The notes below the pieces were generated by a model. That model made no database searches and was not told the DNA's origin. It saw nothing but the letters and a program-made list of their open reading frames with translations. From Alphaproteobacteria bacterium (GTDB lineage: Bacteria > Pseudomonadota > Alphaproteobacteria > Sphingomonadales > Sphingomonadaceae), in NCBI GenBank assembly GCA_005882415.1, contig VBAE01000220.1:1786-25288 (forward strand): a DNA stretch of 23,503 nucleotides, given 5' to 3'. The position numbers and the translations under genes were made by a program. Below, in pieces: positions 7,885 through 13,223 of this stretch (the stretch's first letter is position 1; the number at the start of each line of letters is the position of its first letter).

Positions 7885-8111
7885 TTCTTACTCTCCCGAG
7901 CCTGGGCAATAATCTCGTCGAAGGTCAAATCGCTGATGCCGCCCCTGTCTCCCTCCGCGATGAGCTCACGAAGCCGGCCGCGACCTTCCTCGGAATCCAT
8001 GCGGATAAGATGGCGAACGAAATCGCTCGCATTGGCGAAATAGCCGGTGGCGACCTGCGATTCCACGTAGGAGCGCATCTCGTCCGGGAGGGAAACGTTC
8101 ATCGTAGCCAT
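7869..8111 (-). CDS. parD: ParD-like ribbon-helix-helix antitoxin
   Basis: This is the antitoxin that binds ParE and represses its own operon. From the ATG at 8111 it has 80 residues. The N-terminal strand and helices of the RHH fold are clear: MNVSLPDEMRSYVESQVATG, then YFANASDFVRHLIRMD. The C-terminal toxin-binding part includes LRELIAEGDRGGISDLTFDEI. A second ATG three codons later (8102) is an alternative start. The frame is open further upstream, but the added residues are unrelated to the family. The stop overlaps the toxin frame, as is typical of these modules. The pair lies between ffs and a desulfurase operon. Confidence 0.9.
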   Translation of the reverse strand: MATMNVSLPDEMRSYVESQVATGYFANASDFVRHLIRMDSEEGRGRLRELIAEGDRGGISDLTFDEIIAQARESKKSRAA

Positions 8112-8117
8112 AAGGGA

Positions 8118-8169
8118 AAGATCGCCCTCATGGCAAAGATTGTCAAGATTGGGGGTTCTCGCGAGACCC
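8118..8169 (-). promoter_or_regulatory. Candidate parDE promoter and operator
   Basis: A perfect minus-strand TTGACA (8146-8141) is followed after 17 bp by a weak GATCTT (8123-8118). Just upstream is the perfect palindrome TCTCGCGAGA (8157-8166), flanked by GGG and CCC, a plausible RHH operator. The predicted start falls at or next to the ATG at 8111, which would make the mRNA leaderless or move translation to 8102. Confidence 0.45.
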
Positions 8170-8195
8170 TCCTGGTCAGAGCCAATTACCCCTCC

Positions 8196-8212
8196 ACCAC
8201 ATTTCATGTGGT
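8196..8212. other. Small perfect hairpin ACCACAT-TTC-ATGTGGT
   Basis: A perfect 7-bp inverted repeat with a 3-base loop lies 3 bp from the larger hairpin at 8216-8245. It could be a second part of the same transcription-end structure or a protein-binding site. No function is assigned. Confidence 0.4.
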
Positions 8213-8215
8213 CCC

Positions 8216-8245
8216 CCTCCCCCCGAGCTGGCGCTCGCGGGGAGG
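8216..8245 (-). terminator. Hairpin after the desulfurase operon
   Basis: Arms 8216-8228 (CCTCCCCCCGAGC) and 8233-8245 (GCTCGCGGGGAGG) pair over 13 positions with one mismatch around TGGC. It begins 2 bp after the stop of the fusion gene. No T-run follows on the minus strand, so it may act with the neighbouring small hairpin or only protect the 3' end. Confidence 0.55.
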
Positions 8246-8246
8246 A

Positions 8247-9692
8247 CTAGCGGCCCTGCATGTTCCTCGCTCCGCCGGGCATTCGGACGGTGAGCGTCTC
8301 CAGCTGCCCACCCAGCATGATCTGGCAGGCGAGGCGGGAGGTTCGGGTGACGTGGAGGGCCAGGTCGAGGAGGTCTTCTTCTTCTTCGCTGGCGGGGGGG
8401 AGTTTTTCGAAATCCTCGGCGGCGACGATGACGTGGCAGGTGGAGCAGGCCATCTGGCCCTCGCATGTGCCTTCAAGTGGCTGGCCCGCGGCCTGGGCGA
8501 CGTCGAGAAGGCGGTCGCCGTCCCCGCCTTCCGCTTCCTGGACCCGGGCGCCGTCGTCGGAGATGAAGCGGACGCGAATGAGGGCGAGGGCGCGCAGCAG
8601 CTCCTCCTCGCTGGTGTAGCGGCCGAAGCCCAAGCGGATGCTCGAGCGGGCTTCGGCGCCGGACAGGCCGAGGGCGGCCAGGACGTGGCTCGGACGGCCG
8701 GAGCCGCTGGCGCAGGCGGAGCCGGCGGAGAAGGCGACCTCGCGGACCTCGGAAAGGAGGCGGACGGCGTCTACCCCTGCTCGGCGGAGGTTGAGGTTGC
8801 CGGGGTATCGGCCGCCGGCCGAGCCGTTGAGGGTCCACGACGCCATGGCGTCACGGGCGAGGGAGGCGAGGCGCCTGACATGGGTGCGGTCCGCGTCCCG
8901 CCGCTCGACGAGCAGCCGCGCGGCTTCGCCGAAGCCGACGCAGAGGGCGGGCGACAGGGTTCCGGAGCGCAGCCCCCCCTCCTGCCCGCCGCCGTGGAGG
9001 AGCGCGTCGAGGGGCGTGCCTTCGCGCACCCATAGGGCGCCGATGCCCTTGGGGCCGTGGACCTTGTGGGCGGAGATGGCGGCCATGTCGCAGGCATGGA
9101 CCGGGAGCGGGACTCGGCCGAAACCCTGAACGGCGTCGCACAGCACCAGGGCGCCCTTCGCTTTGGCGAGCGCGCCGAGCTCTGCGATGGGCTGGACGAC
9201 GCCGATCTCGTTGTTGACCAGCATCGCTGCGACGAGTCCGGTGCGATGATCGATGCGGTTTTCGGCGAGGGTAAGGTCGACGAGGCCGTCGAGGCCGACC
9301 GGGAGGATGTCGGTTTCGAAGCCTTGGGTTGCTAGCCATTCGACGGTGTCGAGGACGGCGGCGTGTTCCGTGGCGAGGGTGACGATCTTGCGACGGTTCG
9401 GCGGGAGACGGGCGGCGGCGCCTTTCAGGGCCCAGTTCAGAGCTTCGGTGGCGCCTGAGGTGAAATAGAGAGTGCCGGAGTGACAGTCACTAGTGACAGT
9501 CACTTTCGGAGTGGTGAGGGCCTCCATCACCCTCCCACGCGCCACCTCTATGGCCGCCGCGGCCTCGCGGCCCAGCCTTGAGGGGCTGTGGGGGTTGGCG
9601 AATTGCTCCTCGATCCACGGGCGCATGGCGGCGGCGGCTTCGGGGGCGAGCGGGGTGGTGGCCTGGTAGTCGAGGTAGATGGGCGTCTTCAC
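8247..9692 (-). CDS. Cysteine desulfurase fused to a C-terminal [2Fe-2S] ferredoxin domain
   Basis: The 481-residue product joins two activities. Residues 1 to about 372 are a NifS/IscS-type PLP enzyme that releases sulfur from cysteine: SGATEAL (79-85), His110, PLP lysine Lys210 in SAHKVHGPKG, and catalytic Cys327 in SAGSACASGSG. From about 373 the sequence becomes an adrenodoxin-type ferredoxin with cluster ligands Cys410, Cys416, Cys419 (C-x5-C-x2-C) and Cys456. There is essentially no linker (ALALIRVRFISDDG). The frame extends upstream to 9725, but GTG at 9692 is chosen because it overlaps the stop of the preceding desulfurase as GTGA and gives the family's usual N-terminus TPIYLDYQATTP. 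An extra segment (about residues 62-73) is encoded by a tandem palindrome. Such ferredoxins are normally separate proteins; whether the fusion is real biology or a base error is open. Confidence 0.9.
   Translation of the reverse strand: MKTPIYLDYQATTPLAPEAAAAMRPWIEEQFANPHSPSRLGREAAAAIEVARGRVMEALTTPKVTVTSDCHSGTLYFTSGATEALNWALKGAAARLPPNRRKIVTLATEHAAVLDTVEWLATQGFETDILPVGLDGLVDLTLAENRIDHRTGLVAAMLVNNEIGVVQPIAELGALAKAKGALVLCDAVQGFGRVPLPVHACDMAAISAHKVHGPKGIGALWVREGTPLDALLHGGGQEGGLRSGTLSPALCVGFGEAARLLVERRDADRTHVRRLASLARDAMASWTLNGSAGGRYPGNLNLRRAGVDAVRLLSEVREVAFSAGSACASGSGRPSHVLAALGLSGAEARSSIRLGFGRYTSEEELLRALALIRVRFISDDGARVQEAEGGDGDRLLDVAQAAGQPLEGTCEGQMACSTCHVIVAAEDFEKLPPASEEEEDLLDLALHVTRTSRLACQIMLGGQLETLTVRMPGGARNMQGR
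9479..9504. repeat. Tandem 13-bp palindromic unit inside the desulfurase
   Basis: AGTGACAGTCACT occurs twice without a gap. Each unit is symmetric about its central A. On the coding strand it encodes VTVTSDCHS, a stretch absent from the paralogue next door. A 12-bp copy (AGTGACAGTCAC) lies at 17189-17200. Confidence 0.75.
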
Positions 9693-10753
9693 GCAGCCCG
9701 GCGCTTGCCTGCGAGGGCGCGCCATTCGGCGAGCAAAGCGTCGATGTCGGCCTCGCTGGTCTGGGGGCCGAAGCTGACCCGGATGACCTCGCGCGCGGCT
9801 TCCTCGGTCCAGCCCATGGCGGTCAGGACATGGCTGGTCTTGAGGCTGCCCGAGGCGCAGGCGCTCCCGGCCGAGATGGCGATTCCGGCGAGATCGAACT
9901 GCATCATCTGGGCCGCGCCGGTGACTCCCGGCATGCGGTAGGCGGCAATGGTGGCGATGCGGGGGGCGTCGGCGCCGATCACCTCCCCGCCCGAATCGAG
10001 GATGCCGGCGTCGAGCTTCGCGCGGAGGCGCACCGCTTCCTCATACCAGGCATGGTCGGCCTCGACCGCGGCGGCGAAGGCCATGATCGCGGGGACGGCC
10101 GCGGTGCCTGGGCGGAAACCGCCTTCCTGGCCGCCGATCGCGTCGAGCTTGGACGTGTCGCGGATCAGGAGCGCGCCTATGCCCGGAGGCCCGCCGAGCT
10201 TGTGCGCTGCGATCACCAGGAAATCGGCGTCGGGGAGCGGAAGCTTGCCGGCGCTCTGGGCGCAGTCGGTGAGGAGAAGGCCGCCGGCCGCGTGCACCCG
10301 GGCGGCGATGTCGGCGATCGGGTGGATGACGCCGGTTTCGTTATTGACCGACTGGACGGCGACCAAAGGCGTCTCCGCCCCCTCCAGCGCGCGGTCGAGA
10401 TCGTCGAGGTCGAGCGTTCCGTCGGCGCGGACGGCAATCTGCCTCGCGTCGGGTGCGCTCCGAAGGACGGCCGGGTGCTCGACCGAGGAGACGATGAAGC
10501 TCTTCGCGCGGGCGCGGCGGAAGACGAGCTCGATCGCCTCGGTCGCGCCGGAGGTGAAGATGAGGGTAGCGTCCGAGCCCAGAGCGGCGGCGATCCGGCG
10601 GCGGGCGTCCTCGAGCTGCGCGCGCACCGCCCTTCCCTCCGCATGGGACGAGGAGGGATTGGCCCATACTCCGCACGCTTCCGCCATGGCGGCGGCGGCC
10701 TCGGGGAGGATCGGCGTGGTCGAGGCATGGTCGAGATAGATTCGGCGCGGCAC
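9689..10753 (-). CDS. Cysteine desulfurase (NifS/IscS family), first of a tandem pair
   Basis: A PLP enzyme that converts cysteine to alanine and a persulfide for Fe-S cluster or tRNA thiolation. The 354 residues contain DHASTTP at the N-terminus, SGATEAI (68-74), His93 in SVEHPAVL, PLP lysine Lys185 in IAAHKLGGPPGIG, and catalytic Cys299 in SAGSACASGSLKTSHVL. The Cys-loop sequence fits the NifS/IscS group rather than SufS. The start ATG at 10753 leaves a 112-bp divergent gap to an alpha/beta hydrolase gene. Its stop TGA overlaps the GTG start of the desulfurase-ferredoxin fusion, so the two are translationally coupled. In other alphaproteobacteria such pairs often lead into suf genes; here a toxin-antitoxin pair follows. 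Which sulfur acceptor it serves is unknown. Confidence 0.93.
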   Translation of the reverse strand: MPRRIYLDHASTTPILPEAAAAMAEACGVWANPSSSHAEGRAVRAQLEDARRRIAAALGSDATLIFTSGATEAIELVFRRARAKSFIVSSVEHPAVLRSAPDARQIAVRADGTLDLDDLDRALEGAETPLVAVQSVNNETGVIHPIADIAARVHAAGGLLLTDCAQSAGKLPLPDADFLVIAAHKLGGPPGIGALLIRDTSKLDAIGGQEGGFRPGTAAVPAIMAFAAAVEADHAWYEEAVRLRAKLDAGILDSGGEVIGADAPRIATIAAYRMPGVTGAAQMMQFDLAGIAISAGSACASGSLKTSHVLTAMGWTEEAAREVIRVSFGPQTSEADIDALLAEWRALAGKRRAA

Positions 10754-10770
10754 GGGTCGGTCCCTTTCAA

Positions 10771-10798
10771 TTGCGCTTGGGGCGCTTCGCCCTATATA
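10771..10798 (+). promoter_or_regulatory. Probable promoter of the alpha/beta hydrolase gene
   Basis: TTGCGC (10771-10776) and TATATA (10793-10798) are spaced by 16 bp in the divergent region. TATATA is self-complementary and could also serve as the -10 box for the desulfurase operon on the other strand, with a weaker CTGACC box upstream. Confidence 0.45.
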
Positions 10799-10865
10799 GA
10801 CCGCGCCGGTCGCCGGGGTCAGCCCCTTCGCGGCCTTCCTTTTCCTTCAGATCAGCGCAGGTGCA

Positions 10866-11522
10866 ATGCCCGAAGTCATTTTCCCCGGACCCGAAGGACG
10901 CCTCGAGGGCCGATTCAGCCCCGGCCCCCGGCCGCGCGCGCCCGTCGCACTGATCCTCCACCCGCACCCGCAGGGCGGAGGGACGATGAACAACGCCATC
11001 GTCCAGGCGATGTACAAGACCTTCGTCCGCCGCGGCTTCGCCACGCTTCGCTTCAACTTCCGCGGGGTCGGCAAGAGCCAGGGCGTGTTCGACAACGGCG
11101 TCGGCGAGCTTTCCGACGCGGCGTCCGCATTGGACTGGGTGCAGCAGATCCACCCCGAGGCGGAATCGACCTGGATCGGCGGCTTCAGCTTCGGCGCCTG
11201 GATCGGAATGCAGCTGTTGATGCGCCGCCCGGAAGTGCGCGGCTTCATCTCGATCGCCCCGCCGGCCAACATGTACGACTTCACCTTCCTCGCCCCCTGC
11301 CCGTCCTCGGGCATCATCGTCCAGGGCGAGGGCGACGAGGTGGTGACTCCGAACGCGGTCCAGAAGCTGGTCGACAAGCTTCGCACCCAGAAGCACATCA
11401 CCATCCACCACGCCACCATCCCGGGCGCGAACCACTTCTTCGTCAACGAGATGCCGCAGTTGATGAAGGCGGTGGACGATTATCTGGACTTCCGGCTCGA
11501 CCCCTCCTGCCCGATCCGCTGA
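10866..11522 (+). CDS. Alpha/beta hydrolase (COG2945-like)
   Basis: The 218-residue cytoplasmic protein has a small, cap-less alpha/beta hydrolase fold. Visible elements are LILHPHPQGGGTMNN (about 29-43, an oxyanion-loop region with the HPHP signature of this subgroup), FRGVGKS, the nucleophile elbow GFSFG with Ser108, the acid Asp157 in QGEGDEVV, and His190 in PGANHFF. These form a complete catalytic triad. No signal peptide is present. The substrate is not known for this subgroup; esterase activity is the usual assumption. The 3' end overlaps a convergent small membrane-protein gene by 43 bp. The gene is divergent from the desulfurase pair, an arrangement I recall from other sphingomonads but could not check. 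Confidence 0.88.
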   Translation: MPEVIFPGPEGRLEGRFSPGPRPRAPVALILHPHPQGGGTMNNAIVQAMYKTFVRRGFATLRFNFRGVGKSQGVFDNGVGELSDAASALDWVQQIHPEAESTWIGGFSFGAWIGMQLLMRRPEVRGFISIAPPANMYDFTFLAPCPSSGIIVQGEGDEVVTPNAVQKLVDKLRTQKHITIHHATIPGANHFFVNEMPQLMKAVDDYLDFRLDPSCPIR

Positions 11523-11704
11523 TCGGACGGCGCGGGGAGGTTCCAGACGACGACGTTCGCCAGCGTGACCGCGGCGGCAAGAATCATCAGCAGGCCGCGC
11601 TTGGGGTCGCGCTTGTTGAGGATCAGCCACAGCCCGCCGGCGATCAGCGCGAAGGCGGCGAGGACGGCGATCGCTAGGACGGTGTCGACGAGAGTGGAGC
11701 TCAT
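11480..11704 (-). CDS. Small membrane protein, unknown function
   Basis: The 74-residue product has two predicted membrane helices (about 7-29, VLAIAVLAAFALIAGGLWLI, and about 37-54, GLLMILAAAVTLANVVVW) joined by a positively charged loop NKRDPKR. This places the loop in the cytoplasm and both ends outside. A polar tail of about 18 residues follows and is the part overlapping the hydrolase gene. The ATG at 11704 is a reasonable start. The helix-loop-helix pattern with the charged loop argues for a real protein. No function can be proposed. Confidence 0.65.
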   Translation of the reverse strand: MSSTLVDTVLAIAVLAAFALIAGGLWLILNKRDPKRGLLMILAAAVTLANVVVWNLPAPSDQRIGQEGSSRKSR

Positions 11705-11773
11705 GGGGCTCGGCTGATGCCACAGGGCGCGCGGTTTACGAAGGCTTAAACGGTCGGGCGTAGCTTCCTGCGG

Positions 11774-12010
11774 ATGGACAGGGGTGAGTCATTGGGTGGC
11801 TTGGAAGCGGTGATCCTCCGCAACGCCTCCCTGATGCTCGACACTCTGCTGGACAGTGCGGCTTTGGCGCGGCCGGGGGTGGACGCCGAGCGGCACTCCG
11901 CGGAGCTGCGCGGGCTCGCCGGGGAACTCGGGAGCCTGATCGTGGCGGTCGAGGCTTTGACTGCCGAGCCGCAGCTCGAAGTGCGCGCGTACTCGTCATC
12001 CCGGGCTTGA
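11774..12010 (+). CDS. Hypothetical 78-residue helical protein ending inside a repeat
   Basis: No family is recognised. The sequence is predicted to be mostly helical, with Leu/Ala-rich heptad-like spacing (LRNASLMLDTLLDSAALA, then ELRGLAGELGSLIVAVEAL). The last residues YSSSRA and the stop codon come from the left palindrome of a REP-like element that starts at 11995. The original C-terminus may therefore have been replaced. There is no clear Shine-Dalgarno before the ATG. It could be a small real gene or a chance reading frame. Confidence 0.4.
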   Translation: MDRGESLGGLEAVILRNASLMLDTLLDSAALARPGVDAERHSAELRGLAGELGSLIVAVEALTAEPQLEVRAYSSSRA

Positions 12011-12088
12011 CCCGGGATCCATGAACACGGTTCGACGCAAGTTCTCGCAGGCCTGTGTTCATGGATGCCGGATCAAGTCCGGCATGAC
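11995..12088. repeat. 94-bp REP-like inverted-repeat element, copy 3
   Basis: It has the same architecture as copies 1 and 2 with the GTTCTC core, but the two terminal palindromes are swapped: the CCCGGG-type end is on the left and the GCCGGA-type end on the right. It is thus inverted relative to the other copies. It contains the stop of the small ORF on its left and ends 3 bp before the stop codon of the dehydratase gene on its right, so it fills the whole convergent gap. Confidence 0.85.
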
Positions 12089-12091
12089 AAT

Positions 12092-13048
12092 CTAGGAACA
12101 GGTCCTCAGTATCTCCGCATACGCCACCGGGTCGACGTTGCCGCCGGAGACTACCACCACCGTATCATTGCTCACCTCCCCCGCCTTGCCGGCTAGGAGG
12201 GCGGCTAAGGCCACTGCGCCGCCGGGTTCGGCGATGATTCGCAAGTTGCGGGCGGCGTAGGCCATGGCTTGGGCGATCTCGTCTTCCGTCACCGCTGCCC
12301 CACGGGCTCCATTCTCCCGCAGGGCGCCGAAGGTTAGCGGGGAGACTCGCAGGGTCTGGAGGGCGTCGCAGCGGGTGGGCGGCGGGTTGGGGCCCACGGG
12401 GAGGATCTCGCCGGCTTCGAGGGAGCGGCGCATGTCGTCCCAGCCTTGGGGCTCGACCGCGATGACCTGCGAATCGGGGAGAGCGAGCGCGATCCCGCCG
12501 GAGAGGCCGCCGCCGCCGCAGGGGACGAGCACCTTGTCCGGGGCTCGGCCGAGCTGTTCGGCGATCTCCACCCCGGCGCTCCCCTGCCCTTCGATCACAT
12601 CGACATCGTCGAAACTGGGAACGAGCACCGCGCCCTGCTCGCGGGCGAGGCGGGCGCCGATTTCCTCGCGGCTCTCGGTCATCCGGTCGTACTCCACCAC
12701 TTTCGCGCCCGCCGCCTCGGTGGCGCGGCGCTTCACTGCGGGGGCGTCGGCGGGCATGACGATGGTGGCGGCGATGCCGAGGCTTCGGGCGGCGATCGCC
12801 ACGCCCTGGGCATGGTTTCCCGAGGAGAAAGCGACGACTCCGCCCCGGCGCTCCGCCTCGCTCATCTGGAGGAGGCGGTTGAAGGCGCCGCGGAGCTTGA
12901 AGCTGCCGCCCTGTTGCAGGCATTCGGCCTTGATCCAGACCCTCTTTCCCTCCCAGTCGAGGGGCAGGAGGGGCGTTCGGGTCACGTGACTCGCGATGCG
13001 CTCCGCCGCAGCTGAAACACCCTTCGCCGTTGGCACTCTCTCTGTCAC
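12092..13048 (-). CDS. Threonine/serine dehydratase (PLP fold type II)
   Basis: The enzyme deaminates threonine to 2-oxobutanoate or serine to pyruvate; some relatives are serine racemases. The protein has the PLP lysine in QQGGSFKLRGAFN, the substrate loop FSSGNHAQGVA, the phosphate-binding glycine loop PCGGGGLSGG, and a C-terminal VVVVSGGNVDP. There is no ACT-like regulatory domain, so it matches the catabolic TdcB-type length (318 aa) rather than biosynthetic IlvA. GTG at 13048 is preferred because AGAGG lies 5 nt upstream; an in-frame GTG at 13066 has no such site. The gene is divergent from odc, and its 5' region lies next to the odc leader. Substrate preference cannot be fixed from sequence. 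Confidence 0.88.
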   Translation of the reverse strand: MTERVPTAKGVSAAAERIASHVTRTPLLPLDWEGKRVWIKAECLQQGGSFKLRGAFNRLLQMSEAERRGGVVAFSSGNHAQGVAIAARSLGIAATIVMPADAPAVKRRATEAAGAKVVEYDRMTESREEIGARLAREQGAVLVPSFDDVDVIEGQGSAGVEIAEQLGRAPDKVLVPCGGGGLSGGIALALPDSQVIAVEPQGWDDMRRSLEAGEILPVGPNPPPTRCDALQTLRVSPLTFGALRENGARGAAVTEDEIAQAMAYAARNLRIIAEPGGAVALAALLAGKAGEVSNDTVVVVSGGNVDPVAYAEILRTCS

Positions 13049-13083
13049 GCAAGCCTCTGGTTTCACGAGGGAAAAAGCAGGTC

Positions 13084-13111
13084 TTTACATGGGGGGAAGC
13101 GGCCAATATAT
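13084..13111 (+). promoter_or_regulatory. Candidate odc promoter
   Basis: TTTACA (13084-13089) and ATATAT (13106-13111) are 16 bp apart, predicting a transcript start near 13118, just before the leader ORF and the SD-covering helix. The same stretch can form a stem (13089-13094 with 13124-13129 and 13098-13103 with 13117-13122), so an upstream promoter with a longer leader is an alternative. Confidence 0.4.
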
Positions 13112-13127
13112 CACGCGCCGCTGCCCC

Positions 13128-13223
13128 ATGGGGACTTCCAACAACCGCAAGGCAGCCTCGTCGTCAACTACCACCTTTGGAGGTCCCTTGAGTTGCACAC
13201 GCACCATAGCGCGCTGGGGCTAG
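13128..13223 (+). CDS. Possible 31-codon leader ORF overlapping odc
   Basis: ATG at 13128 opens a frame for 31 residues (MGTSNNRKAASSSTTTFGG...) that ends at TAG 13221-13223, 31 bp inside the odc frame. Its first codons lie in the 5' arm of the helix that hides the odc Shine-Dalgarno, so ribosomes reading it would melt the helix. No ribosome binding site of its own is evident. Known precedent: the unrelated speFL leader peptide controls speF in enterobacteria. This is inference from position, not from homology. Confidence 0.3.
   Translation: MGTSNNRKAASSSTTTFGGPLSCTRTIARWG
13131..13187 (+). promoter_or_regulatory. SD-sequestering hairpin in the odc leader (speF-motif-like)
   Basis: GGGACTTCCAA (13131-13141) pairs over 11 positions, with one G-U, to TTGGAGGTCCC (13177-13187). 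The second arm contains the GGAGG Shine-Dalgarno (13179-13183) of the odc gene. The loop is 35 nt. A speF RNA motif upstream of ornithine decarboxylase genes in alphaproteobacteria has been described (Corbino and colleagues, 2005), and this may be an example. I could not compare it with the published consensus. Confidence 0.6.

Noticed and set aside
5935..8043. 702-codon plus-strand open frame across dnaX, ffs and parE
   Set aside because: It is antisense to a secure dnaX and runs through the SRP RNA; its composition is typical of a shadow frame.
8216..8245. Reading this hairpin as a classic intrinsic terminator
   Set aside because: No T-run follows on the minus strand; it is listed only as a hairpin at the operon end with moderate confidence.
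9479..9510. A clean transposon-style target duplication (ACTCCG) around the 13-bp tandem palindrome
   Set aside because: The implied insert would be 31 bp, and removing it would break the reading frame, so a simple insertion is not supported.
9578..11677. 699-codon plus-strand open frame
   Set aside because: It is antisense to the desulfurases and then out of frame with the alpha/beta hydrolase; no recognisable domain.
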